Assembly: GCF_015832195.1 (NCBI RefSeq)
Contig: NC_052020.1
Span: 1,426,001-1,490,000, forward strand
Origin: Motacilla alba alba
Lineage: Eukaryota > Chordata > Aves > Passeriformes > Motacillidae
Reading direction: 5' to 3'
DNA length: 64,000 nt
Position 1 is the stretch's first letter. Each line of letters starts with the position of its first letter. Under the pieces are notes generated by a model. It was not told the origin of the DNA. It did not search any database and saw only the letters and a list, made by a program, of their open reading frames with translations. A program made the position numbers and the translations under genes. Below, in pieces: positions 47,858 through 60,521 of this stretch.

Positions 47858-47946
47858 TATCACAGAATATTCTGATTTGGAAAGGACCCACAAGGACCAT
47901 TGAGTCCAACTCTTAAGTGAATGGCCTGTAATTCCCTCAGGGAAGG
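47858..47946 (-). mobile_element. CR1-type 3'-tail fragment (minus)
   Basis: ATCACAGAATATTCTGATTT then GGAAAGGACCCACAAGGACC and GAGTCCAACTC is the reverse complement of a CR1 3' end. The copy is cut on the right by the LTR at 47947. Confidence 0.8.
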
Positions 47947-48445
47947 TGTCCTGTTTTCAGCTGGGATAGTGTTAATTTCTTCTTGGTAGCTGTGTTTTGT
48001 GAGTAGGCAACACAATGATGTTTTGGTTTTTTGCTAAAATGTGTTTATCCTAGGTCGAGGGCCATTGTTTTCCTTGTCTCATGCTCTGCCAGTGAAGAAG
48101 AAACTAGGAAAGAGGACAGCTGAACCAACCAAAAGGATATTCCATACCACAGGATGTCATGCCCAGTGTGTGAACTGAGGGGAGTTACCCAGAAGGTTGG
48201 CCAGTCTGGGTTCGGGAGAGGGGAGTGAGCAATTGCATTGTGCATCACGTTTTTCCTTTTTTTGTCATTTACTTGTATTACTGTATTTTACTTTACTTGC
48301 AACTATTAAACTGTTCTTCTCTCAACATACAAGTTTGACTTTGATTCTCCTCCCCATTGCACTGGAGGATGAGGAGAGGAGAAAGGGAGGGTTGAGTGAG
48401 CAGCAGTGTGGTGCTTAATTTCCAGCTGGGTTTAAAACCACATCA
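47947..48445 (+). mobile_element. ERVL-type solo LTR (family H, plus)
   Basis: Starts TGTCCTGTTTTCAGCTGGGA. Inner landmarks are GGATATTCCATACCACAGG, GAGCAATTGCATTGTGCATC, CTATTAAACTGTTCTTCTCTC and a GA-rich block, with the end GGGTTTAAAACCACATCA. The landmarks match a well-known avian ERVL LTR as I remember it. Flanks GAAGG and AAAGG are a 5-bp duplication with one mismatch, as expected for class III. No internal region. Confidence 0.85.
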
Positions 48446-48450
48446 AAAGG

Positions 48451-50298
48451 GTAGCATGCTCCCACCTTCAGACTTTCCTCCAAACTATGTAACTTCTTAC
48501 AAGAAATGTCAGTTTTTTTCTGAAACTACCTAAGTATGGTTGTATTTTCAAGTCTTTCAAAGAAAATTTAGAAATTAAGAGACAACAAAGCAATCTAATA
48601 GTCCAAATTAGATTACAAAATGAATAAATTAGCTAACCAATTTTGTGAACTTTATATTGTACAATACAGGTGCAGTGCAGGAGTTTCTCCAAAGATAGAT
48701 ACAGGCATTTCTAAATCATCTAAATATATTTTTAAAAAGTTACTGCCACGATTACTCAGGTTTTTCAAGACATATTTTTAATATTGAACAAAAGAGTCTC
48801 AAAAAATAATTTAGTACTCAACAGATTTGTAGATGTCATTTATTCCAACTCCTTTCCTCTGTATAAATTACTGAAAATAGGACAGTTCGTGCCATACACA
48901 TTTAGATACAGCATGTTCAATTGGTCATTGCTACACTTAATTGAACAGCAATTTCAAATTTGTCTTCAACAAAGTTTCTTAAAGTCTTTTCAAAGGAACA
49001 AATAGTAAAAATTTTCAAGGAAATCCATGAAAATAGTATCTGGAGCCCAGTAAGCAGGTAGTCTGATAATAAAGTGATAAACTTGGATTAAGGTTCAATT
49101 CCTGCCCTTTGACCTTCAACAAATTGATTTCATTGCTTTAGCCTCAGATAGCTTTCTTTCCTTTCCTTCCCCAGTAGTTTTTAGTTTTTGAATTCTTTTG
49201 GAGAAAAATGGTATCTTGTTTTTTTAATACAATAGAGTCTATTCTAAAACTCTTCTAAGTATTAACATGCTCCATATTACCATACAGTAAATACAGATAG
49301 TATTTTTTCAGTAGGTATATATTTTGCTTCTCATTAAATATCTCAATTACAAGTAGTAGTAGCTAGATTAAGTATATTCTATAATATCACAAGGTCATAA
49401 AAAATACATGTACTGTGATGCCTGGAAACAAGGAATTTTTTTCCTACCTGTGAAGCAATCAAGAATCCCTCATTCAAAATCCATTATAATTATAAACCTT
49501 TAAGGCGGGTAGGGGGTAGTGTATTAGGCATTTTCGCAGTTCATACAGGAGGTAAAATGTTCTGCCAACTCAGTCATGGCAGAAGTGCTCTTTTGGACAT
49601 GCAGATTTTTGTATTATAATTAAACAAAACTACAGATACACTACCAGTCACTAGAACTATTCAGCTTAATTCCTGGTGTAAGAGACTCAAAAATCATAAT
49701 TTTCTTTAACACTGTTAAGATCACAGAAGGAAATTGCCTACTGTTGTAAAGAAGCAGCTGCTCATCTGTGACCACCAAAGCCCACCGCTCCCCTCAGTAT
49801 GCCTCCTGCATTTCAGGAAATTGGACTGACTTAAGCCCCCTAAGGGAACTTGAGAGAAGATAAAGGTGATTCTATTGTCTAATTATCTCAGGTCTAAGGA
49901 GAAGTAAGCAAGGCTGAGGGAGAAGAATGTATCCACAAGAAAGCCAGATCAAGGAGCTCTCCTGAAAATCAGCTCTGGCTGGGTTCAGGGTGGGGGAGGC
50001 CATGGCCCCCAGGCTCATCTGCTGAGGCCAGGTTTGCACACACTACCCCCCAGCTGAGGGGGAGGTAGAGATTTTGGAGGTGTGATAGTGAAACTACTGG
50101 TACAGGGGAGTAAACACCCATCATCAGAGGCTATAAGCCAGATAAGAAGCAGACCTTGCAGGCAGTCCTCCCTTACACAATCTGCCTCCATTGTAAAACT
50201 ATCCCTGCCCCAGGAAGCTCACATTCACATGGGACATTCATGTGAGAGACAGCTGTCACGTCTTAGTGTGGGAGATAAGAAAAATCTTATAGAATAAG
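48451..50298. other. Unannotated sequence
   Basis: AT-rich to 49700. From 49740 to 50298 it is GC-richer and may be an old LTR, but no landmarks were placed. Confidence 0.4.
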
Positions 50299-50306
50299 GG
50301 CCTCTG

Positions 50307-50739
50307 TGGTGACCATCAATGCTCCTCACACAGGGCACCAAATGTGAAATTTGCAGGCAACCCCGACAAGGGAAGAGATGAGAATCTTGACTCCATGTTT
50401 CAGAAGGCTGATTTATTATTTTATGATATTATAATATATTAAAAATGCTATACTAAAACTATACTAAAAGAATAGAGAGAAAGATACAGACAGAAGGCTA
50501 GACAAGACTAGAAGAAGAATGAATAACAAAAAACTCATGACAGCTCAGAGCCTCGACGCAGCTGGACCATGATTGGTCATCAAGGAAAAACAATTCACAT
50601 GAGACCAATCAAAGATTCACCTGCCACATTCCACAGCAGCAGGTATTTATTATTGACATTCCTTTCCTGAGGCTTCTCATCTTCTCAGGAGAAAAAATGC
50701 TTGCTAGTGAAAGGATTTTTGTAAAATATGACAGTGACA
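50307..50739 (-). mobile_element. LTR family A copy 4 (minus) with 8-bp flanking repeat
   Basis: On the minus strand it begins TGTCACTGTCATATTTTAC at 50739. It shares the family A body with the 63.4-kb copy: CTTCTCAGGAGAAGATGAGA-type leader, CCAATCATGG, TAATAAATCAGCCTTCTG, CATGGAGTCAAG and TCTCTTCCCTTGTCGGGG. The usual LTR end would be at 50343, but a further 36 bp follows, including TTTGGTGCCC. The exact direct repeat GGCCTCTG then stands on both sides (50299-50306 and 50740-50747). Confidence 0.8.
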
Positions 50740-50747
50740 GGCCTCTG

Positions 50748-51112
50748 ATCACTCCTGTTCATTTCTTGTCACTTTTGTTCACCAGGAAGCACTCTGGGAA
50801 AGGTTCAACCAACAGGGCAACAAAGACCATGTTACATTACCTAAAAAACAAGTTGTATAGCAAGTGTATGGTCATCTTGTAGTTTGGGCTCTGATTGGCT
50901 AAGGGTGAACATTGCATGATCAAAGGAATGCATGGACAGCCACTCCTGCAGTGGCACACAGCCAACGCTTTTTGCAGTCTTTTCACAAGAATGTAAATTG
51001 AGAAGAACTTAGCATCTGAACACAGCATAAAATGGCCTGGATTTTTGCAATAAAATGTTTCTTTCTGCAACTGCTAAAAGGAATCTGTGTGTCTTCATTT
51101 CTCATTGCTACA
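50748..51112 (+). mobile_element. Probable ERV LTR (plus)
   Basis: Has CTCTGATTGGCT, a TATA-like CATAAAATGGC near 51025, a polyadenylation signal GCAATAAAATG near 51048, then TGCAACTGCTAAAAGG and an end CATTGCTACA. That is LTR-like order. The left edge is unresolved (TGTTCATTTC near 50757 or TGTTCACCAGG near 50777). Confidence 0.5.
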
Positions 51113-51122
51113 TCTTAGAAGG

Positions 51123-51469
51123 TGTCATAAACCATCAAAGACCCCTGTAGTGCCCCCCCAGACTCATTCCTGAGGCCTCCTGCCAGAGGACTTCACAGGA
51201 CCCAAAGTGTTGCAAAAGATCCAGAGTCTGTTGCAGAAGACAGTGTCAAACTCCTCCCTGTAGGGGAGGTACCTGGGCATTCCCACAGATACCTGGACAT
51301 ATATTAATCCTATGTTTTGCAAAACTCCCACCACTGAGAAGAAGAACCCTCAGAATAAGAAGATCATCAGGAGACTGCTGGATCCACAAGGGGGGTGATT
51401 ATCTTCCTACCTAATCTGTCTTTTGTCTTTCTCTCTCCCTCCCCTTCCTCTCTTTTCTATTTCTTTCTA

Positions 51470-51502
<33 letters not shown>

Positions 51503-51610
51503 TTTACTGTTAAATAAAATTTATACTATTGACTTTGGTGTATGACCTTGTTTGCACCTTAATTCAGTCAGAGGCATTCTGTCAGTCTAATTCAGACTGT
51601 CTCTCTGACA
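51123..51610 (+). mobile_element. Probable ERV LTR (plus), R-U5 clear
   Basis: A pyrimidine-rich block and CT microsatellite are followed by a polyadenylation signal TTAAATAAAATTTATAC near 51510. Then comes TTGACTTTGGTGTATGACC and an end TCTCTCTGACA at 51610. The left edge TGTCATAAACC is tentative. Confidence 0.55.
51472..51497. repeat. (CT)n microsatellite
   Basis: About 13 CT units inside the pyrimidine-rich part of the LTR above. Confidence 0.9.
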
Positions 51611-54081
51611 GTCAGATCTTAACTCCTTGTGACAAAAAAAAAGAAAAGCACCTTGAAGTCTACTGCATATTCATATACCAGACTCTGTTTTGACTGTTTG
51701 ACTGTACCACAGCATATTTTAGTGGTCATGTAACATCTGAGATGTTGTTTTAAACTTTTTATTTGAAACTGAGGCCAGACATTGGGTAATTCTGTTCATT
51801 GCTTAGTAGTAAAACTCTAACCTAGCTGAACTAAGAGTATTTCAAATCCTTTTGGGGGACATCCTTGACTAGATCCTGGACCATAGATTTGTGTGATGCC
51901 TGCAAGGAAAACCTACATCTTCACTGCTGAAAAATCCACATGTGGGAACCTCTTTTCAGGAAGTTAAAGTTCCCTGCCAGTTTCTCAATCTTTAGTTGTT
52001 TTTTTAGCATTTCCCAATGGTCCCTAATACATGCGTAAGCTGTTCAAGGGCTTGGGCAACAAGATTTCTAGTCAGGTCTGATACTGGGGATCCAGAACTT
52101 GCAGCTCTACTTAATCACAATATCTGCCATGCATCAGCAGCTGCAGCACAAGATTTTCTTCTCTTTACCTGAGTAATTGAGATATAAGACATAACTCATC
52201 ATGATGTTATCGAGTGCTTAACAGTGGAAATGGGTTGTCTACGCCTAATTCTTTTTGCATCACTGAGAGGTGTATATTTTACTTTTTAAATGAAAACAGA
52301 ACCCAAAGGAAAAAAAAAGAGAGAAACCAGTGAAATTTTGCCTGCTCCTTCCTTCCTTCCTTCCTTCCTTCCTTCCTTCCTTCCTTCCTTCCTTCCTTCC
52401 TTCCTTCCTTCCTTCCTTCCTTCCTTCCTTCCTTCCTTCCTTCCTTCCTTCCTTCCTTCAGAAATTACTTCAGAAATTACTTCTAATGTTTCCTATTCTT
52501 GTAAAAACCATAATTCCTGCCCCTCCCCCTTTCCTCATTAGTTAAGCATGATTTCAGAGAATCAGTTGACAACTTACTGAGTGTGGAATAACTCTTCCGC
52601 TCCAGCAGCAGAAGGGATAGAGACTGGGGAAAGGAGTAGAAACACTTCTGCTTCTCTGCAGAACAGAGAGGGCCATTCCACAGAACAGCTCTTAGAAGAG
52701 GAACACAGCAGAGAAAAAAAGAATTTTAGGCCCTTGTCTATATAGTCAGCAACAGCAGCAGCAAACCCTAATGCACATTTCTTCTCTCAGAAGAGAGAGT
52801 TCAGGTATTCAGTTCCACTCATTAAAAAAAAAAAAAAGTTCCTTCATATTAAATCTGTAAAAAGGTAAAGCGTTCATTGTTTCAGTATTTGACATCAAAC
52901 TTGATCTAACATCTCTTACATAGCTCACATATTCTCCAATCCAAATGTATGCTCAATGGAAATGGTCTTTAACAGCTTTCACAACAGATTTTAAAAAACC
53001 CCGAATACCACCATCCTCCCTTTACCCTCCCCTACCCACCATCCATTCAAATAACCAAAACACCATGCAAAAGAAATTTTAAAAAACATACCAGGTTTTG
53101 CAAACGAGGAGGGGGAAAATTGTGAAAGTCTATTTGTGGCATTTTGTGACTCCATTTCACCCTGTCATACTTCACTCTATAGCTGTTTCTTATCTCTTAG
53201 GCAAGGCTGTTCTGCAATTACAGCCTTTCTCAAAATACTTTGACACTTCCAACTCTTTCTTTTTCCCCTGCAAATAGTTATTTGGTTTTTTCGGTGATAT
53301 TTTAAATTGTGCACCCTTTAGGTATAAAATCGTAGCTTCTTATTCTGATCTATGAAGAGATTATAGAATGTTCAATTTTCTTAAGGGGAAAAAAACTGCC
53401 TTTTAGTCAGATTTGCCTGTGATTTCTGCACTTTCCCCATAGACACAGCAGCAATTGATATACAAAAGTGCAATTTAGAAGATTGTATCAGTGGCTGCAA
53501 ATGACATTTAAATTGCATCTGTTAACCCAGTTTTCATCTAGGTACAAAACCATTTCCTTTTGTATAATAATGAAAGGGACTCCATTTCTATGAAATTAGT
53601 GCAATCTCTTGACAATAAGAACTGTCACATTTATTCAATTTGTTTTGGAACTGGCCATGGATACAGATTCACTCCTAAGTTTAATGATGATGTGAAAATA
53701 GTTTGTAAATTACAAAGACATACTGACTGGAGCAGATACATGACATGATTTTTTTTTTTTTTTAAACTAATGCTAGTGAAAATCCTCTTTCTTGCTTTGA
53801 TCTGCAGGTTATGGCTACAGAGCAATTACAGAAAGTAGTTATGGCACTTCTGCTAAAATACTTCAGAGATTTACTACTTCTAGATAATTTTGATTAGTAT
53901 GACCAAGCTCACAAAGTTATATTAACACAGCTGAGAAGACAAAACACAGATTAGAAGAACCAGAATTCACCATTAAAGGACAAGGTGGAATCATGGCCTT
54001 TATAATCAAAATTTTTATGTTCTTGGATTCTTTTATACCTAGCTCAGTCTTTTACTGCTGAACACAGTTACTAGGCTTGAA
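51611..54081. other. Unannotated AT-rich sequence with a microsatellite
   Basis: Apart from the CCTT array, nothing recognised. Confidence 0.5.
52347..52459. repeat. (CCTT)n microsatellite, about 28 units
   Basis: 113 bp of near-perfect CCTT, followed by two copies of the 12-mer CAGAAATTACTT (52459-52482). The repeat period of four bases gives the PSFLPSFL peptide in two frames; neither is a gene. Perfect arrays this long are usually polymorphic. Confidence 0.98.
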
Positions 54082-55010
54082 TGTTCATGTCAAGTTCCTT
54101 CTGAAGGGATGCACAGCACTCTGGGATATCAGCCACTCCACCAATCATAGGATGGTCAAACATGATTTACCTTTAGTGAATCCATACTGACTACTCCTGA
54201 TTATCTTGTCTTCCATGTGGATAGAGATGGCCTCCAGAATGAGGCACTCCACCTTTCCAGGCATTGAGGTGAATGTGACTGGCTGGTAGTTCCCTGGGTC
54301 CTTCTTCTTGCCCTTTTTGAAGACTGGGGTGACATTTCCAGTCCCCAGTCACCTTTCCTGATTACCATGACCTTTCAAAGATGGTCATAGCCTACCTATG
54401 GTGTCTACCTGCTCCCCCAGCACTCATGAATTCATCTTGTCAGGGCCCATGGACTTGTGGATGCCAAGTTACCCAGATTCTCTTTGACCAAGGAAAAGTT
54501 TTCCTTCTGACTGATTCCTTTATCCTGGTCTCCTGGGGCAGTGATTCCTGAGGGCTGTCTTGTCAGTGAAGACCAATGCAAAGAGAGCATTCAGTAACTG
54601 TTTTCTCTGTGTCCTCTGTTACAGGGTCCTCCCTCCATTTAGTAATGGCCCACTTTATCCATAGTTTGCCTTTTGTTACTGATGTATTTGATAAGCCCTT
54701 CGTGTTGTCTTTGACATCCTTGCCCAGATTTAATTCCAGATGGGCCTTGGCCTTCCTTTCTACTTACTCTGATAACCTTTCTCTATGGATTCCAAGTAGC
54801 CTGACCCTGCTTCCATCTCCTGTGTATTTCCTGCTTACACAAGAGTAATGGCAGGAATTCTTTTTTCATCCATGCAGGTCTTTCCCCCCCTTCACTTAAT
54901 TTCCTGTTCATCAGGATGCAGCATTCTTGAATCCTGTGATTCAAGTGGAAGTGATCCTTGAATTTCAGCCAGCTCTCTTGGACAATCCTTAGGTACTTCA
55001 GTAACAATAG
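54082..55010 (-). pseudogene. CR1 LINE ORF2 relic (minus) with internal RT deletion
   Basis: Minus-strand translation from 55010 gives the CR1 endonuclease-RT linker (ESWLKFKDHF, then RKLSEGGERPAWM and RRWKQGQATW). It continues through degraded sequence to HKSMGPDKM, VFKKGKKKDPGNYQPVTF and QYGFTKGKSCL, the first RT blocks. Near 54143 it jumps to sequence matching a position far downstream in RT (a DIPECCASLQKEL-like stretch, 54082-54140). The centre of the RT domain, including the catalytic aspartate block, is absent. Stops and frameshifts are also present. Neither the 5' UTR nor the 3' tail remains, so this is an old internal fragment. Confidence 0.85.
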
Positions 55011-58000
55011 GCTAAATTAACAGTTGAAGAACTGGCCAGACTGTCTTTGTTTCAGTTTACAAACAAATGTTGGTAGTCTATAGAGCTGGATTTAGTTTGG
55101 TCTCTCTGTGCCTTATTTTAGTATTTTCTTCCTCTCCCCCTGTCAAGTTGTCAGAGCAGGTGAAAAATCAGGTTCACACTGTGCCATCTCTTTAACTCAC
55201 CTTTTTCCTCTCTCCTATTTGAATCTCTCCCTTGCACCTCTACAAGCCAAATACCTGCTGGAAAGCAGAAACTAGAAGAAATACCTATTTCAGCATAGCA
55301 AGTTTTCAGCATGCTACAAATGAGCCAAGGAGTACCTGATGCTGAGCCTCAGAAATAATTACCCCCAAGCTCTACATCTCTGTATTATCTCATGGCAGAA
55401 TTGTAGCAAAATTTTATCAATGCAAATCCAATGCAAAAGAAGTAGAGAACTTCCTTATAATAAGCTAGAAAATCAAATGGTAAGAACACTTGTCTCCCCA
55501 AAAATCAGTGAGAATTCATGCTGATCATTTCACCCAAAGAAAATTCCTTTCCCTTCATTTAGTTTTGAAATGTTGTTGTTAAAATACCAACTTTATTTTC
55601 TCTCCAATTATTATTTATTACCCATGTTAACATAAGCTACATCTCATTCATAATAGATACAAGCCTATGAAGGAGAATTTAGAAGCTTGTGGCTTCATTT
55701 TTGAAACTAAAATTACTATTAAAAAGGCATAACGACTTATTGAATAGATAATTCAAAATTATGAACTGGCATGTTACTCTAAACAAATTGGCACAGCTAT
55801 TATCCTCACTGAACAGGATAATAAATAATAGATAATGGGTAATATAAGCCTGAAAACTATCCAAATCTGGCAAGTGATAGTTTCCAGACAGAAAAAGTTA
55901 TTGCCTAATGTAAAATGTATCTTGAAGACAATCAAGGAAAACCAGCTAACTTCTAACAAAACTTTTTTGGAAATTGAAAAATCCTGATAAAGAAGGGTCA
56001 GAAAGATGCATTAATGGGATAAAGAAAATGCTTAAGGAATTACGGTGTGTAGAGCAGACAAATGTGGAAACACATTGGTCTGCAAAGAGCCAGGCTTAGG
56101 AAACCAGAGAGAATGCTTCTAAGAGTATTGGCAGTAAACCAAGAATTTAGAGAAACAGGAAAAAAAAAAAGGATGAAAAATGGAAAAAAGGGAATACTGA
56201 AGTCTGAAAAATATAAAAATTAACAACAAATCTGAATAAAATTACCTGAAAGTTGTATTCTGAGATATAATGACCATATTCTGCCAATATTGCTATACAC
56301 ATATCCAGATGTATGAGAGGACTTCAAGAGGTACGGATGTTGTACTGTCAGAAGTGTTGGAATGTTTTTGCTTACTGGAAAGAGCCACCTGCCGTCATAA
56401 GAGCAAACACTATCAGATATCTTCAAGTCTGGACCTGGCATACTTCATTCAGTTCTTCTATTGTTCATCTCTAAGCCACCTCTACCACACAAGGCTTGCT
56501 ATTAAGTTGGTTAGTGTTTCAAGAATGTAATAGAAAGGGTAATTTGCAAAAGATTGGGTTATTTTGTACAGAAAATCTTGTGGACAGAGCACTGTAGCAC
56601 TGTTTGTAGTCTGCAGTTCCTTGTAAGCAGTGAAATGCTATGTCTAGTTCATATAATTCTTTCAGTACCCCCTAGCCAGCTAGAAGCTGAGTGATTTAGT
56701 CACAAGGCCTTCAGGTCCAAAGTGCAAACTGAAAGAACTCAGGAAATATGTATACTACATGTGAGGGAGAGAGAGGGATATAAGCCCAGGTCCCCACTGT
56801 TAGGTATCTAGAAACAGCAATACATCTATCCAAAGAACATTGAATTGACAAGAAGAGAGATAAAAGCAAGAAACCTCCAGTAAATCCTGCTCTTCTTCTT
56901 CTCCTCAGCTTTTAAACCTGGCTAGTCAACTGACTGGCATTGTGTGTTCTCAAATGTATGTATGAAGTTACAAATTTATAATATAATTCAGAGTGGAAAG
57001 GGAAATAAGCAATGCCTATGATGATCACGTAGAGATAGGCTCCTGCTTGTGAACTAGTTTTACAATTTTCTTCACAAATGGCTTAGAAACAGACCCAGTT
57101 CTGCAGAAGCATCTATTTGAAAGAATACTCTGTGGCAATGCCAATTCTATTTTAACACGCATTTCTTGACTGATGTGCCCACTTAAAAAGTAATCTGAGA
57201 AAAATATTGAGATGCTATAAAAGAAATCAAACTATTCATACAGTCATGTTGTGAGACCTGATAATGGAATGCCTTTAATAAATATCAGAACAGCAGAAGA
57301 GTGGAAGTCTGAGTGTTGAACCAGTCAGAGGATGAACAGCCACTAAGTCACAAATAATGTTTTAGCTTAATCAGAACCAGAGGAGGTCCCAATATGCTTC
57401 TTCAGTTTCATTTGCATTCAGTGAGCACCACCACATCCACATTACAAAACACAGTCCAGACTTTTTTTGGGAATTAAATGCACTTTAGAAAATTTATGTT
57501 TTGCCCGTATCTAAAATTGGTGTTCATAAAGCAATGTTGCAGGAATCATCTGGCTTGTTATGGATCAGTTTAAAACCAACAGCATGCCTCAGTTTCTCCT
57601 ACCAACATTTAAGCAAAAGTCCCCAAGTTAGATTCATCAGACTTGTAAATATCACTACTTTGTGATCTATATAGAAGGGAAAGAAAGGCACAAATAAATC
57701 CAAAATATTTATATTATTCAAACTCCTATGATATTCCTAACAAGCATGCCAAGAGGTGTTCCAAATTAGGCAGATGGAAATACACTGTGTGTGTCAAAGT
57801 TTAGGACCTGTGGACTTGATCAGAAAGAAATGGAACATTTTAGCTGTATAAAAGGAGACATTGCTTGATGTTGTCTTGAACTAAAGCACAAATACCTACA
57901 TTGAAGCATCTATTATACATACAAAATCCACAAACAAGTAAATAATGGTCTATGACCTATTCAACCTCTTTCCCTTGATCTTCATGAAAATATTACCTTT

Positions 58001-60521
58001 CTTCAAAAATAAAAATGTAAAAAAGATATACATTGTCTGAAAAAAGATGTACAAAACACACTTGAATAAAGCAGCAGACCCTCCAGAAGTTAAGAACCCA
58101 AGAGTCTTGAGACTACATTGTTCTGATGTGATTTTAAGAATGAAAAAGGAGCCTTGTGAATAAAACCTTCAGTTCAGTAGGTTCTTTTGTACCAATCCTT
58201 GTATCCAGCCATGTAAACAGTGAGGATGAAAAGCATATTGATTTGCATTTCTTCAGCATATAGTCCAAAACCAAAAGCCGTTTATATGGTGAATAATACA
58301 GTACTTCTGGATACTGCTATGACAAAATTTTAACAAAAGACTCTTTTAGAACTATTGTTGAAATACAAATGCCAGGTATTATCCTACCCAATAAGAAAGT
58401 TTTCTTCTTTAATTTAGGATAGATCAGCAGTAAATTTTATCTTTTGTAATCTAACACTTCCAACTACTTTTTTTCTGAACAGAAAGGTATTTGTCTTCTC
58501 TCTTTTACTGATCAAACTCAGAACACCCAGTGTCCAAATTGGTAATTTGCCTTCATTATCACCCCATGCATTTTCTAATGATCCACTTGCAAATCTCTGG
58601 GATTTCCAGCTTGTACAATTAAAATGCTTCAATTTTTTCAGGTCCCTGCTGTTCAAATCTAAGCAAACATTTTTGCCGGTGTGGAACTCCCCCTTCTTAC
58701 ATGTGAGTTACAGGTCACATATTTGTACATCGTTCAGACACTGTAAAACAGGAGAGGAAAAAAGATCTTGTCTCTGATTAAGTATAGTCATATGCTTTTT
58801 CCCATTTGGCTCATGAGCTCCCTGTTGGGGCTTTCATATAACAAAAAGCAAGATGAAGGAGCACCATCTGGAAAAGTGTTATTTCTATTTTCGGCAAAGC
58901 CTGTTTTATATAGTCCTTCACTGCCCCCTATTAAAGAAAAATGACACTTTGAGCTGTGCTTTGTTTACAAACACTAAAAGGTCATAGCTCAAGTGATGCA
59001 TATTCCATGTACAGGAAAAGTTGTCTAATCTTTTTGGCTTCCTGGAATGTTTCTTCATTCTCTGACTGCAGTAGATTTTCCCCCATTTCTTTCTCTCATT
59101 TTCTCCATTTTCCTTCCAGAAGACTCTATGTGTGCTCAGTTATTTCTTGATATGAGCAGTTCTATTGTCATCACCATCCATCCAATATGGATTTATGGTC
59201 ATGTGAATGACATCATAAACTCAGTGGGTGATATGAGCTTATTTACTGATGCGCCCTTTTCCTATCATGGAATTCCTTCCAGACTAAAGATCTTATTTTC
59301 TGTAGTAATAAGCTGCCTCCCACCAAAAGGTACATAAAATCCACTTAAAATTAAAGTTCTATAGCTCATTTCTGATTACCCTAATTTAATTTTGTTTTCA
59401 GAATTTCAATATCTCAACTGAATGAAAAATTATCCTGGAACTTTGTTTGATGCCAAGAACTTGTAAAATCTGGCAAGTCAAAAACACTAGCAGAGATTTT
59501 TATTCCACTGCCTAAATCACATGATAGACTATGACCTTTAGCCTTCTCATTGTACCACTTTATTCTACTGACCATAACAAACTGCCAAGTATTGCTTTAT
59601 CAATAAATTCTCTCAACTTGCAAAGCACATTCAGTATTATAATAGCACAAAAATATCTTCTCGTCTCTTAATATGGAATTTAGATCAACTTAGACCCACA
59701 GCAGAGCTCCCTTCAAGCAGTAGTGCTCTTTTGGTACTGTTAAATGCTTACCAGAAAAAGAAATGAGGGAGAACTCTATGCCTGGCTGCAGCTCCAGGGG
59801 AATGCTGAAATGCCTGCTTGCCCGGACATGCCACAGGCAAGCACAACTTTCAGATATAAAGCCTACAAGCATGTGCAGAAGCTGTAAATTATGGAATATG
59901 CTTATCTTTATAGGCACACAATACCCAGCAAATTTCAATTAGGTGCCAAAACAAATTAGGTGTCAAGTACAATGGTATTTTGATGACATCTTGAACTGTT
60001 TTTTTAGGTGGCATGGAACAGCAAACTTCCTAACCCAAAAACCATCTAAAATATTTACATATAATAAGAAACCGGTCGCTGATGGAATTTTCTTGGTTTG
60101 TTTTTTTCCTCTCCTAAGTGTTTTCAAGGAAACATAATTGTGAATATGGTGTCCTTCAACAATACTTTTTCTTATTGAAGCTCAGAAAGTGTTTGTTTTG
60201 ATAATTGTTCATATGGTATGTCCCACAAACAGTAATTTTCTCATTTCTTAACACTATAATAAGGAAGTACAAAGATTTTTTTCTATACAAATTTTGGTGA
60301 TACATGCTGGTATTTTAATGTTTAAGAATATGCCTTCTGAAGTCAGCAAAAAAACCCCAAAGTCCACAAAAAACACCACACCATTGATTTATAGCAGAAT
60401 CTATAGCAATAAAAAGATATCTACTAGATTCTAGCCAAAACTGGAGCAGACAGGTGCTGCATTATAAGTAGTATTTTCAGTTTGTCATTAAGCAAAAATG
60501 TTTAGCTCAATATTTTATATA
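55011..60521. other. Unique AT-rich sequence
   Basis: No repeat family, RNA gene or exon identified. All frames here are below 100 codons and without recognisable content. Confidence 0.5.

Noticed and set aside
52290..52545. PSFL-repeat peptides of 71-83 codons
   Set aside because: Produced by the CCTT microsatellite.
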